From Pseudomonas cichorii (GTDB taxonomy: Bacteria > Pseudomonadota > Gammaproteobacteria > Pseudomonadales > Pseudomonadaceae): a stretch of 64,000 nt of DNA. The position numbers and the translations under genes are program-made. The DNA is taken from NCBI RefSeq assembly GCF_015471405.1, contig NZ_BLVZ01000016.1, positions 62,001 to 126,000 on the forward strand, given 5' to 3'. Shown piece by piece: positions 8,494 through 17,289 of the stretch. The notes under the pieces are model-generated. The model saw only the letters and a program-made list of their open reading frames with translations. It did not search any database and was not told where the DNA came from. Positions within the stretch are counted from its first letter, which is position 1, and each line of letters begins with the position of its first letter.

Positions 8494-10431
8494 TTAGAAG
8501 TTCATGCCAAAGCTGAGTGCCACGAAATCCCGGTCATCGACCGTGGTGTACTTCCCATCGAAGAAGTTGGTGTAGGAAAGGCTGGCGGTGTAGGTGTTCT
8601 GGTACTCGGCATCCAGCCCGAGGCTGACAGCCTTGCGACCTTCCTCGAAGTTGGCGCCTGGGCCAGGCGAGTAGCCTTTGACGTCATGGGACCAGGCCAC
8701 GCTTGGCTTGAGGTTCACACCGGCGAATACGTTGTTGTAGTCCCAGATGGCACGTGTGCGATAACCCCAGGAGTTGGCGGTGGTGAAACCGTCGTTTTCA
8801 CAATAACGGGTCAGGTTGTTCTGATCGGCACCGGAGAGAGTGAGGCTGTTCAAGGCCGCACATTGGCCGTTTGGCAGCGGGCCTGGACCGTAGACCGGAT
8901 CGCGGCCATAGCGGATTTTTGAAGTGCTTTCCAGGCCGCCCACGTGAGTCCAGCCCACTTCACCCACCAGGGTCAGACGTTCAGCTCCCATCACCTGATC
9001 GAAGAACTGGACGAAGGAGGTTTGCAGTTGGGTGATTTCCTTGCGGCGATAACCTGGCTGGTCAGTATCGGCTTGGCCGGTGAGTAGCGAAGCGCTCGGG
9101 TTAATCGGGGAAATGCCCGAATAGAGAATGTCAGTGGTGTTGATCTGCACTGGAGCGTTTGGACGGTAGCTGATTTCACCGCTCCACGCAGTACCCGTAG
9201 GTAGCGTGGTAGAGAAGCTCAAGCCGTACAGGCGAATGTCTTCAGGGTATTCGACGTAGTAGCTGGAGTTGCCCGCCACTACCTGTGGCAGCACAGTCGG
9301 TAAAAGGTCGGCAAGCGCCCCCGCTGGAACGCCATTGCCCACAAGCGAGCCAATCAGCGCAGTACGATTAAACGACGCAGCTGACCCGCCACGACCGCTG
9401 AAGATAGGCAGGCGGCTGTGATAATTCATCATGTAAGCACCGAACTCGGTGTCCAGCGGCTCGAAGTTGTAATGCACGGCAAAACCAAACTGGCCACTGT
9501 CACGGGCATCCCGGTCAGGGCCGCGACGTACGATCGCACCTTCATCGGGAGAACCGAATAGGACGCCTCGCTGCGCCAAGACGTTGAAGAGCCCATTCCG
9601 CTGACTCGCCGACAGATTGGCAACCGCCGGTACAGCGTTAAGCCCGCTACGGCTACGCAATACCGCCAGATTGCTGTCGCAACCGTCAGCAATCACGTCT
9701 GGCTGCGAGAAGAAGGTGCCGCAGTTATCCACAACTGTCTGGTCCCACTCAAGCTGGTAGAAACCTTGCGCAGACAGGTTGTCGGTCAGGCTTTGCGACA
9801 GATAGAACATGTTGACCGGAATCAGGCCTTCCTTGATCTCGGCCCCGGGACGACGAAACGCCGATACATCGACCGGGTTGACGCTGTTGATCCCGCCCTG
9901 AATGAAAGTACTTTCACCCCAACTGATGACCTGCTTACCGAAACGCACAGTGCCCGGCTGATCGCCAATGGCGTAGTTGTGATAGACGAATGCGTCGAGC
10001 AATTGCACGCCGGAAGACTTGGCGCCTTCCTTGCGGTTGGAGTCGCTGATGTCCTTGAACTCGCGGCTTTCGTCCTTGAGTTCAAAGTCATACCAGTACT
10101 TGCCACGCACGAATACGCCGGTATCGCCGTACTTCAGTTCAAGGTCATGAATCCCCTTGAAGATCTTGGAGAAGGTTTCGCCCTTCTTGAAGTTCAAGTG
10201 ACCGTCATCGGAGGTCTGGGAAAGACCGCGTCCGCCGTTGTTGGCGCCGATGAGGTTCTTGTTGGGACTTGCGGTAGACCAACTGGCACCCACCGAGAGG
10301 GATGAGTCGAAGCTGCCTTCGATTTCACCGACATTGAAAGTAACGCCGAATGCGGGGCTGGCGAGCGAGGAAGCGAGACTGACAGCCAGAGGAAGTTTCG
10401 CCCGGCGCCAGAAAGGGATTGCAGTTGTCAT
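8494..10431 (-). CDS. DUF1302 family outer-membrane barrel-like protein
   Basis: The 645-residue protein starts at ATG 10431 with GGAG nine bases upstream. Its signal peptide (MTTAIPFWRRAKLPLAVSLA) ends near SPAFG, and the mature part begins VTFNVGEIEGSFDSSLSVG, a common start for DUF1302. Alternating aromatic/polar strands and a terminal Phe (ALSFGMNF) are typical of outer-membrane beta-barrels. A longer frame reaching 10548 would put 39 unlikely residues before the signal. It leads an operon with DUF1329, and both probably act together in the outer membrane and periplasm. Transport of a hydrophobic substrate is plausible given the neighbouring acyl-CoA ligase but unproven. Confidence 0.88.
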   Translation of the reverse strand: MTTAIPFWRRAKLPLAVSLASSLASPAFGVTFNVGEIEGSFDSSLSVGASWSTASPNKNLIGANNGGRGLSQTSDDGHLNFKKGETFSKIFKGIHDLELKYGDTGVFVRGKYWYDFELKDESREFKDISDSNRKEGAKSSGVQLLDAFVYHNYAIGDQPGTVRFGKQVISWGESTFIQGGINSVNPVDVSAFRRPGAEIKEGLIPVNMFYLSQSLTDNLSAQGFYQLEWDQTVVDNCGTFFSQPDVIADGCDSNLAVLRSRSGLNAVPAVANLSASQRNGLFNVLAQRGVLFGSPDEGAIVRRGPDRDARDSGQFGFAVHYNFEPLDTEFGAYMMNYHSRLPIFSGRGGSAASFNRTALIGSLVGNGVPAGALADLLPTVLPQVVAGNSSYYVEYPEDIRLYGLSFSTTLPTGTAWSGEISYRPNAPVQINTTDILYSGISPINPSASLLTGQADTDQPGYRRKEITQLQTSFVQFFDQVMGAERLTLVGEVGWTHVGGLESTSKIRYGRDPVYGPGPLPNGQCAALNSLTLSGADQNNLTRYCENDGFTTANSWGYRTRAIWDYNNVFAGVNLKPSVAWSHDVKGYSPGPGANFEEGRKAVSLGLDAEYQNTYTASLSYTNFFDGKYTTVDDRDFVALSFGMNF

Positions 10432-10799
10432 CGATGCGACTCCATGTGCTTTTATTTTTATGGCAGTGGGAACTTCCAGAAACGACTCAGCCATGGATTG
10501 GCTGTCAACACTCACCGGCCCCCCTGAGGGCCGCCAAACAAAATGCATCTTTACGCTCTTGCCAAGTCCCCTGTCCCGACTATATCCAGCACGCCCTGCT
10601 GCTTGATCCCTCTAAAGTGTGATTTGCAAGCATCAACGCCTCTGGAATGCCTGTTACGACAAGGCTGAGTAACAGGTTGGCAGGCAGGATGGCTTGATTC
10701 GATAATTTGGCAAGTGCTGGATTTATTGCCGACGCAGACGCATGCCGTGCTCGATGAGCACAGCATGCGGTCAGGCGGTAAGGGATTTATCCGACGTGC
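10432..10799. other. 368-bp intergenic region between DUF1302 and acyl-CoA ligase genes
   Basis: Both flanking genes point left, so this holds the 3' end of the ligase transcript and the promoter of the DUF1302-DUF1329 operon. A hairpin at 10741-10767 is listed separately. I see no convincing -35/-10 pair and no gene. Confidence 0.6.
10741..10767 (-). terminator. Hairpin downstream of acyl-CoA ligase
   Basis: CATGC(C)GTGCTC pairs with GAGCAC(A)GCATG around a GAT loop, about 35 bases beyond the ligase stop codon. There is no strong T tract, so termination efficiency is uncertain. Confidence 0.45.
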
Positions 10800-12482
10800 T
10801 TAAAGCGTCGACAGAAGAGCACTGTTACTGCTCTGCCATTCAACGATATCCAGACGCATGCGCTTTTTGTCGAGCTTGCCGACACTGGTCTTGGGAATTT
10901 CAGTAACAATCGCAATCTGGCTTGGTATTGCCCACTTGTTGATATGGCCCTGCTCGACAAATGGGCTGAGATGTTCCTTCAGTATCCGGGCATCAATGCT
11001 CTGCCCTTCGTGAACCACCAGCAATGCAAAAGGCCGTTCGCCCCACTGCGGATCGGCAATCCCCACCACTGCGACTTCACGCACGGCAGCATGTCGACTG
11101 CACAGGTCTTCGAGCTCCAGCGACGATACCCACTCGCCGCCCGTCTTGATCACGTCCTTGATGCGGTCGCGGATATCGATGAAACCCATGTCGTCCAGGG
11201 TCGCCACGTCGCCAGTGTGCAGCCAGCCTCCCGCCCATAGCTCGGCGCCTTTTTGCGGCTCGCGGAAATAACTCTCGGTCAGCCAGGGTGCGCGCAGCAC
11301 CAGTTCGCCCTGGGTTTCACCATCGGCAGGCAGGAAGTTTCCGTCTTCATCGACAATGGCAGCTTCCACCAGCATGCCCGGCACACCGGCCTTGATGCGG
11401 TAGGTGATGCGATCGTCTTCGGAACCTGCGCTCAGTTCTTCGTTCATGTGCGCAACGGAAATCAGCGGCCCGGTCTCGGACATGCCATAGGCAGCGGTGA
11501 GCTGAATGCCCTTGGCCTTGGCGGCCAGATACAGGCTGCGAGTCAGAGAGCTGCCACCAATGATGATTTTCCAGCCGCCGAAATCCGTATCCTTGGCTGA
11601 CTTGGAGTGCAGCAACATCTGCATGATGGTCGGTACGCAATGGGAGAACGTCACCTTCTCCTTGCGCCACAGCTCCACCAGCAACTCGGGGTCGTAGCGC
11701 CCCGGATACACCTGCTTCAAGCCGAGCATGGTTGCTGCATACGGCATGCCCCAGGCATGCACGTGAAACATCGGGGTAATCGGCATGTACACATCGCTGG
11801 AACCCAGCAAGCGTTCGTTTTCGACACTGCCCATGATCGTCGCGACGCCCAGGGTGTGCAGAACCAGTTGGCGATGAGTGAAATACACGCCTTTGGGGTT
11901 GCCCGTAGTGCCGGTGGTGTAGAAGGTTGTGGCGACCGAGTTTTCGTCGAAATCCTCGAAATCGTAGTGGGGGCTCGCCGCAGCCAGCAGCTCTTCGTAT
12001 TCCCCGACCAGATTCGGCAACTCGGCGGTCTTCTCCGGCAGGTCCGTGAGCAGCAGCGTCTTGTCCACAGTGGTCAAGTGCCCGGCAATGGCCTGATAAA
12101 GACCGACGAACTCACTGTTGACCAGCACGAACCGGTCTTCGGCATGATTCATGGTGTAAACGATCTGCTCGGGCGAAAGCCGTATGTTGATGGTGTGTAC
12201 CACCGCACCGATCATGGGGATCGCAAACATGCATTCCAGATAACGGTGGCTGTCCCAATCCATGACAGCCACCGTATCGCCCGCCTTCACGCCAGCTGCC
12301 GTCAGTACATTGGCCAGTCGGCGGATACGCTCGTTGAGGGTCGGGTAGGTGTAGCGGACAGTATCGCGGTAAACGATTTCGCGCGTTTTTTCGTAGCGGC
12401 TGCCGGACAACAGCAGCCCCTTTATCAACAGAGGGTACTGATAGGCGCCATCGGCTGGCGGAAGAACGCGAGTCTGTAACAT
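10800..12482 (-). CDS. Medium/long-chain fatty-acid--CoA ligase (AlkK-like)
   Basis: The 560-residue AMP-forming ligase carries the P-loop-like TFYTTGTTGNPKGV near residue 180, the A5 motif AYGMSETGP, the hinge region LHTGDVATLDDMGFIDIRDR and the catalytic lysine motif KTSVGKLDKKRMR near the C-terminus. It activates a fatty acid to acyl-CoA in the cytoplasm. Overall look and length are like P. oleovorans AlkK and P. aeruginosa PA3924, both medium-chain enzymes. It lies upstream of the DUF1302-DUF1329 pair in the same direction and the MalT-like regulator is at the far end, so the four genes probably form one functional unit. Chain-length preference cannot be read from sequence. Confidence 0.9.
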   Translation of the reverse strand: MLQTRVLPPADGAYQYPLLIKGLLLSGSRYEKTREIVYRDTVRYTYPTLNERIRRLANVLTAAGVKAGDTVAVMDWDSHRYLECMFAIPMIGAVVHTINIRLSPEQIVYTMNHAEDRFVLVNSEFVGLYQAIAGHLTTVDKTLLLTDLPEKTAELPNLVGEYEELLAAASPHYDFEDFDENSVATTFYTTGTTGNPKGVYFTHRQLVLHTLGVATIMGSVENERLLGSSDVYMPITPMFHVHAWGMPYAATMLGLKQVYPGRYDPELLVELWRKEKVTFSHCVPTIMQMLLHSKSAKDTDFGGWKIIIGGSSLTRSLYLAAKAKGIQLTAAYGMSETGPLISVAHMNEELSAGSEDDRITYRIKAGVPGMLVEAAIVDEDGNFLPADGETQGELVLRAPWLTESYFREPQKGAELWAGGWLHTGDVATLDDMGFIDIRDRIKDVIKTGGEWVSSLELEDLCSRHAAVREVAVVGIADPQWGERPFALLVVHEGQSIDARILKEHLSPFVEQGHINKWAIPSQIAIVTEIPKTSVGKLDKKRMRLDIVEWQSSNSALLSTL

Positions 12483-12598
12483 ATGAGTCCCTTTTCAAAG
12501 TTCACAGGCGAAGCTTGAAATATGGACTCTAGTGCTCTAGTCCGCCAGCCAAATCAGCCAAAGGGACGATTTGCCGACAAGGTAACGTGTCACGAAAC

Positions 12599-13228
12599 TC
12601 AACGAACCTCGGTCAACGCCAGCTTCATGCCCAGCGCCACCAGCACGCCGCCCATGACCCGGTCAAACCAGTGCCCCATACGGGCAAAGCCGGCGCGCAC
12701 CCGAGCCTGGCTGAACAGACAGGCCACAAGGCAGAACCAGATCGCTGTCGCAACCGCCAGGTAAACGCCATAACCACCCTGAACCAGCAAGGGCGTATGA
12801 GGGTTGATGACCACGGTGAACAGCGACAGGAAAAACAGCGTTGCCTTGGGATTCAGGCCATTGGTCACGAAGCCGCTGGCATAGGCGCCACGCGCGGTTC
12901 TTTGCTGCGCAACCGATTTGACCGGGTCATCTCCCACAACGGCTGGCTTGGCGCGAAGGGCCTTGATACCGATGTACAAGAGATAAGCGGCTGCGGCCCA
13001 TTTGAGCGCATTGAACAGCACGATGGATTGAGAAACGATGATGCCGATCCCCAGCAGCGAATACCCGACATGCACGAAAATCGCCGACCCCACGCCCAAT
13101 GCAGACCAGATACCGGCCTTGCGACCATGAGTGACGCTTTCACGCACCACCACCGCAAAGTCTGGCCCGGGGCTGGCGACGGCAAGCAAGTGGATCAAGG
13201 CAACGGTAAGAAATTCTGCCCAGTACAT
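12599..13228 (-). CDS. LysE/RhtB family amino-acid exporter
   Basis: This 209-residue membrane protein starts at ATG 13228, six bases after GGAGG; a longer frame to 13276 lacks such a site. The N-terminal segment LLAVASPGPDFAVVV contains the family hallmark SPGPD. About five to six hydrophobic segments follow, and GFVTNGLNPKATLFFLS is the second conserved block. LysE/RhtB proteins export amino acids such as lysine, threonine or homoserine through the inner membrane. The substrate cannot be assigned. The gene stands alone between the ligase and the divergent hprA. Confidence 0.9.
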   Translation of the reverse strand: MYWAEFLTVALIHLLAVASPGPDFAVVVRESVTHGRKAGIWSALGVGSAIFVHVGYSLLGIGIIVSQSIVLFNALKWAAAAYLLYIGIKALRAKPAVVGDDPVKSVAQQRTARGAYASGFVTNGLNPKATLFFLSLFTVVINPHTPLLVQGGYGVYLAVATAIWFCLVACLFSQARVRAGFARMGHWFDRVMGGVLVALGMKLALTEVR

Positions 13229-13311
13229 GGGGCCTCCAGAAATATTGGCGAGCATTTGCTGATAGGCTCGCAACATTACTCTTTCAACTTATTACAAAAA
13301 AGGTACAGCTG

Positions 13312-14277
13312 ATGAGCAATCCGGGCAAAGCAGTTTTCCTCGATCACACGTCCCTGGACCTTGGGGATCTGGACCTCGGCGCATTGCGTGAAAGCTTCGG
13401 TGAACTTGTGTTGCATGACAGCACCGCGCCGGATCAGGTGATCGATCGACTCAAGGGCGCACAAGTGGCAATCAGCAACAAGATCGTGCTCGATGCCGAC
13501 ACGTTCGCAGCATGCCCCGACTTGAAACTGGTGCTGGTTACCGCGACCGGCACCAACAACGTGGACCTGGTTTCTGCCCGCGAACACGGTGTCACGGTCT
13601 GCAACTGCCAAGGCTATGGCACCCCGTCAGTGGCACAACACACCTTGCTGTTGCTGCTGGCTCTGGCCACTCGCCTGCCCGATTACCAGAAGGCCGTGCA
13701 ACAGGGTCTCTGGCAAAAATCCTCCCAGTTCTGCCTGCTGGATTTCCCCATTGTCGAGCTTGAAGGCAAGACCCTCGGCCTGCTGGGCCATGGCGAACTG
13801 GGTGGCGCGGTGGCCAGGCTGGCAGAAGCTTTCGGCATGCGCGTCTTGCTGGGGCAGATTCCCGGCCGCCCTGCTCGCCCGAATCGTCTGCCGCTTGAAG
13901 AATTGCTGCCGCAAATCGACGCCCTGACGCTGCATTGCCCGCTCAATGAACACACCCGCAACATGATCGGCGCCCGGGAATTACAGCTGCTCAAACCTCA
14001 GGCACTGGTGGTCAACACCGCTCGCGGCGGCTTGATCGACGAGCAGGCCTTGGCCGATGCCTTGCGCAATGGTCATCTGGGCGGTGCCGCGTCAGACGTG
14101 CTGAGTGTGGAGCCGCCCGTCGCGGGCAATCCGCTGTTGGCGGATGACATTCCACGCCTGATCATTACCCCGCACAGCGCCTGGGGCGCGCGGGAGGCTC
14201 GTCAACGCATCGTCAGCCAGGTCATCGAGAACGCCCAGGCATTTTTTGCAGGGGCGCCGAAGCGGGTAGTCAGCTAG
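13312..14277 (+). CDS. hprA: D-2-hydroxyacid dehydrogenase, probable glycerate/hydroxypyruvate reductase
   Basis: The 321-residue protein has the NAD-binding motif GLLGHGELGGAVAR near residue 155. It also has the catalytic Arg in NTARGGLIDEQAL, a Glu in SVEPP and the His in HSAWG. It reduces hydroxypyruvate or glyoxylate in the serine/glycerate pathway in the cytoplasm. Gene order with the following rRNA methyltransferase matches what I recall for PA4626-PA4627, where the first is hprA. Related dehydrogenases with other substrates cannot be excluded. ATG 13312 follows an AAAAGGT-type site by about six bases. Confidence 0.85.
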   Translation: MSNPGKAVFLDHTSLDLGDLDLGALRESFGELVLHDSTAPDQVIDRLKGAQVAISNKIVLDADTFAACPDLKLVLVTATGTNNVDLVSAREHGVTVCNCQGYGTPSVAQHTLLLLLALATRLPDYQKAVQQGLWQKSSQFCLLDFPIVELEGKTLGLLGHGELGGAVARLAEAFGMRVLLGQIPGRPARPNRLPLEELLPQIDALTLHCPLNEHTRNMIGARELQLLKPQALVVNTARGGLIDEQALADALRNGHLGGAASDVLSVEPPVAGNPLLADDIPRLIITPHSAWGAREARQRIVSQVIENAQAFFAGAPKRVVS

Positions 14278-14306
14278 AATTCGCCCCTTTTTTCAGGAGC
14301 GAAAAC

Positions 14307-15305
14307 ATGGACCCGCGCAGTGAAGTGTTACTTCGACAGGCTGAACTCTTTCAAGGCTCGTTGCTGCTGGCCGGTTTGCCAGCCGACGACTTGCTGGGGA
14401 AGCTGCCGAACGCTCGCGGATGGTGCTGGCATGCAGGCGATCAGGCAGCACTGGATGCACGCTTCGCCGGGCGCACGCATTTCGGCGTAGATGCGCCACA
14501 GGAAGCCTTCGACGCAGCCGTGTTGTTTCTGCCCAAGGCACGCGACCTGACGGAATACCTGCTCAACGCCCTCTCCTCGCGACTGGCTGGGCGCGAGCTG
14601 TTTCTGGTGGGTGAAAAACGCGGCGGTATCGAAGCTGCCGCCAAGCAGTTGAGCCCGCTGGGCAGGGCCCGCAAACTCGACAGCGCCCGCCATTGCCAGC
14701 TCTGGCAAGTCACCGTGGAGAATGCGCCGCAGGCGGTTGAACTGCAAAGTCTGGCCAAGCCTTACCAGATAGAACTCGAAGACGGCCCGCTCACAGTCAT
14801 CAGCCTGCCGGGCGTATTCAGCCATGGCCGCCTGGATCGCGGCTCGGCCCTGCTGCTGGAAAACCTCGACAAGCTCCCCAGCGGCCACTTGCTGGATTTC
14901 GGATGCGGTGCGGGCGTGTTGGGAGCTGCGGTAAAACGTCGCTATCCGCACAACGAAGTCGTGATGCTCGATGTGGATGCCTTCGCCACGGCCAGCGCAG
15001 CTCTGACACTGGCTGCCAACGGTCTTGAAGCGCAGATTCTGACCGGCGACGGGATCGATGCCGCACCCATGGGTCTGAACACGATTCTGAGCAATCCACC
15101 CTTCCATGTCGGGGTTCATACCGATTATCTGGCAACGGAAACCTTGCTGAGAAAAGCACGCCAACATCTGAAATCAGGTGGCGAACTGCGCCTGGTTGCC
15201 AACAGCTTCCTGCGCTATCAGCCCTTGATCGAAGAGCATGTCGGCGCGTGCGAAATCCGGGCTCAGGGAAATGGCTTCCGGATCTACAGCGCCAAACGTT
15301 CTTGA
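14307..15305 (+). CDS. rsmC: 16S rRNA (guanine-N2) methyltransferase RsmC-like
   Basis: The 332-residue protein has the two-domain layout of RsmC. A degenerate N-terminal half is followed by a class I SAM domain with LLDFGCGAGVLGAAV near residue 198, VMLDVDAF for ribose binding and the NPPF catalytic tetrad in ILSNPPFHVGVHT near residue 260. RsmC methylates G1207 of 16S rRNA in the 30S subunit. RsmD or RlmG specificities are possible relatives, but length and motif order favour RsmC. GGAG lies just upstream of ATG 14307, 30 bases after hprA. Confidence 0.85.
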   Translation: MDPRSEVLLRQAELFQGSLLLAGLPADDLLGKLPNARGWCWHAGDQAALDARFAGRTHFGVDAPQEAFDAAVLFLPKARDLTEYLLNALSSRLAGRELFLVGEKRGGIEAAAKQLSPLGRARKLDSARHCQLWQVTVENAPQAVELQSLAKPYQIELEDGPLTVISLPGVFSHGRLDRGSALLLENLDKLPSGHLLDFGCGAGVLGAAVKRRYPHNEVVMLDVDAFATASAALTLAANGLEAQILTGDGIDAAPMGLNTILSNPPFHVGVHTDYLATETLLRKARQHLKSGGELRLVANSFLRYQPLIEEHVGACEIRAQGNGFRIYSAKRS

Positions 15306-15344
15306 AAATAAGAGCTTGCCGAATGGATTTTGCGAAGGCAGAAT

Positions 15345-15460
15345 CCGCTCCGTCCTAGGGGAGTAGTCTCCCACGAGCAACATGCTCGTCCGGCACGCAT
15401 CAACATACTTGGTCCTCAGACCATGGTGCGTGCGACCCAGAATCCGCTCAGACGGATCGG
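15345..15460 (+). ncRNA. yybP-ykoY manganese riboswitch aptamer
   Basis: The element opens with the hallmark GGGGAGTAG at 15358-15366, after the 5' side of a closing stem (TCCGTC 15349-15354) that pairs with GACGGA at 15451-15456. The GCACGCAT/ATGGTGCGTGC arms in between form the internal helix. It precedes a TMEM165/GDT1 transporter, a family known to be controlled by this Mn2+-sensing class. Recognised by consensus and context, not by a covariance model. Confidence 0.85.
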
Positions 15461-15474
15461 TGGTTTGACAAGAC

Positions 15475-15546
15475 CTATGACACGAACACCTTACCCGGGG
15501 CGGGGAGGTTGTACGTGTCATAGCCGTGTCGACCCGCCCCTTAGGA
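15475..15546 (+). promoter_or_regulatory. Riboswitch expression platform with two competing stems
   Basis: CTATGACACG (15475-15484) is perfectly inverted at 15514-15523. GGGGCGGG (15497-15504), inside that loop, is perfectly complementary to CCCGCCCC (15533-15540), which directly precedes the Shine-Dalgarno AGGA at 15543-15546. The two helices would form a pseudoknot or exclude each other, a plausible translational switch. Confidence 0.6.
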
Positions 15547-15552
15547 ACCCTG

Positions 15553-16137
15553 ATGCTGGAATCCCTGTTAATCCCCACTGCAATCGTTGCGCTTGCCGAG
15601 ATTGGCGATAAAACGCAATTGCTCGCACTCATTCTCGCCGCCCGCTTTCGCAAGCCCTGGCCAATCATCGCCGGCATTGTTGCCGCGACCCTGGCCAACC
15701 ACGCAGCGGCGGGCGCAGTCGGCGCATGGTTCAGCAGCTTCTTCTCCGACGCGGTATTGCACTGGATTCTTGCCGCCAGCTTCACGGCCACGGCCCTGTG
15801 GACACTGGTTCCCGACAAGATGGACGACGACGAAGCGAGCACGGCACGCAAGTTCGGCCCGTTCATGACGACCCTGATCACGTTCTTCATCGCGGAAATC
15901 GGTGACAAGACGCAAATTGCGACCGTGATGCTTGCCGCGCAGTATTCCTACCTGTGGCTGGTCATCATCGGCACCACCGTGGGCATGCTGATCGCTAACG
16001 TCCCGGTGGTACTGGCCGGTAACTTCGCTGCCGAAAAACTGCCGCTGACCCTGATCCGCCGTCTGGCCGCCAGCGCCTTCTTCGTACTGGCACTGGTCGC
16101 GGTCTACAAGGCCATGCAAGTCAGCGGCTGGGTCTGA
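15553..16137 (+). CDS. TMEM165/GDT1 family manganese exporter
   Basis: The 194-residue inner-membrane protein has the duplicated family signature: ALAEIGDKTQLLAL near residue 14 and FFIAEIGDKTQIAT near residue 112. Each E-x-G-D-K-T motif lies in a transmembrane helix and binds the cation. Bacterial members (MneA/MntX-like) export Mn2+. ATG 15553 with AGGA six bases before it is preferred to an upstream GTG at 15526, because that GTG lies within the riboswitch switching region. Control by the adjacent Mn riboswitch supports the assignment and implies induction by high manganese. Confidence 0.92.
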   Translation: MLESLLIPTAIVALAEIGDKTQLLALILAARFRKPWPIIAGIVAATLANHAAAGAVGAWFSSFFSDAVLHWILAASFTATALWTLVPDKMDDDEASTARKFGPFMTTLITFFIAEIGDKTQIATVMLAAQYSYLWLVIIGTTVGMLIANVPVVLAGNFAAEKLPLTLIRRLAASAFFVLALVAVYKAMQVSGWV

Positions 16138-16147
16138 TCGTGATGAA

Positions 16148-16179
16148 AAGAGCGCTGCAACGAAAGCCACAGCGCTCTT
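16148..16179. terminator. Bidirectional terminator
   Basis: AAGAGCGCTG (16148-16157) is perfectly inverted as CAGCGCTCTT (16170-16179) between two convergent genes, flanked by A-rich DNA on the left. Confidence 0.8.
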
Positions 16180-16193
16180 GTGCCATCAGCCGC

Positions 16194-17012
16194 TCAGGAT
16201 TTGCTGGCTTGCTGGTACAGCGGCATCACCTTGGGAATCGCAGCCTGCAAGGAGGCAATACGATTTTCCGAGGCCGGGTGAGTACTCATGAACTCCGGCT
16301 GGGAACCACCAGCGTTCTGGGTCATTTTCTGCCACAGGGTCACCGCAGCGTTCGGGTTGTACCCCGCTCGCGCCGACAGCTCCAGGCCCAGCAGGTCGGC
16401 CTCGTTTTCGTTGCTGCGGCTATTGGGCAGCGTGAGGCTGTAGTTCACAACCGTATCGGTCAGCGCCATGCCGGTTTCCCCAAGCCCCAACAAGGCTCCC
16501 GCACCTTGTTTGGCAATGGCCACGCCGTAGGCCTTCGACATCGCTTCACGCCCGTGCTCACGCAGGGCATGAGCGATTTCATGGCCCATGACCGCCGCGA
16601 TTTCATCGTCGGTCAGCTTCAACTTTTCGATCAGGCCGGTATAGAAAATGATCTTGCCGCCAGGTCCGCAATTGGCATTGAGTTCATCGCTCTTGATCAG
16701 GTTCACTTCCCATTGCCACTGGGCTGCATCCGGACGCAGCTTTGGAGCCTGGGCAATCAGGCGGTCGGCAATCGCATGCACCCGCCTGGCATTGGCGCTG
16801 GTGGTATCGAGCACGCCTTTACTGCTCGCCTCGCCTACGGTTTCCTTGTAGGACTGGGCGTACATTTTATTGACTTCATCTGTCGAGAGCATGCTGAACA
16901 TGTACTGCTTACGCTCGACACCCACCGAATCACCGGTGGTCGTGTTTACAGCCTGACAGCCGCCAAGCAATAAACCGCCCCCCAGAACACACAGGGCTAA
17001 TGACTGACGCAT
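16194..17012 (-). CDS. M48 family metalloprotease, outer-membrane-type lipoprotein (LoiP-like)
   Basis: The protein (272 residues from ATG 17012, which has AAGGAG seven bases upstream) begins with a lipoprotein signal with lipobox LLGGC. The zinc site HEIAHALREHGRE lies near residue 143, and the third ligand is in NENEADLLGLELSARAGYNP. It is thus an active-looking gluzincin protease anchored to the envelope, like E. coli LoiP/YggG, and probably works in outer-membrane quality control. It stands alone, convergent with the Mn exporter gene. Confidence 0.92.
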   Translation of the reverse strand: MRQSLALCVLGGGLLLGGCQAVNTTTGDSVGVERKQYMFSMLSTDEVNKMYAQSYKETVGEASSKGVLDTTSANARRVHAIADRLIAQAPKLRPDAAQWQWEVNLIKSDELNANCGPGGKIIFYTGLIEKLKLTDDEIAAVMGHEIAHALREHGREAMSKAYGVAIAKQGAGALLGLGETGMALTDTVVNYSLTLPNSRSNENEADLLGLELSARAGYNPNAAVTLWQKMTQNAGGSQPEFMSTHPASENRIASLQAAIPKVMPLYQQASKS

Positions 17013-17150
17013 GGTGTTTCTCCTTATAAGCGAGGCGGTCATCCTAGGCGGACAAGAGGCTCTGCACCAGATAGCAGCAAACAGCCATGTTTGTCAGCGT
17101 TGTAACAGGTTGGTTCCTGCAAGGACATAAAGATCATAAATCACCTTATG

Positions 17151-17236
17151 GGAGGCAGCTTGCTGGCGACTTCAGCGTATAAACGCAGAGTATCTGCCGG
17201 CTTTCAGGCCTTTTTCGCCAGCAAGCGGCCTCCTAC
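17151..17236. repeat. REP-like inverted repeat of a second type
   Basis: GGAGGCAGCTTGCTGGCGA (from 17152) is nearly inverted by TCGCCAGCAAGCGGCCTCC (to about 17233), about 45 bases apart. The arms match the common Pseudomonas 'cttgctggcga' intergenic repeat and differ from the GAATTCATTCGCGA family elsewhere in the window. It lies in a 277-bp gap without a gene. Confidence 0.75.
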
Positions 17237-17289
17237 AAGTTTGTGTGTGCCTCAACTGATCAGCATGACGCCTGCCCGGTGAGCCGCCG

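Noticed and set aside
7285..8922. 545-codon open frame on the plus strand opposite DUF1329 and DUF1302
   Set aside because: Spans two well-supported minus-strand genes and their gap; no ribosome binding site or domain. Long antisense frames are common in GC-rich DNA.
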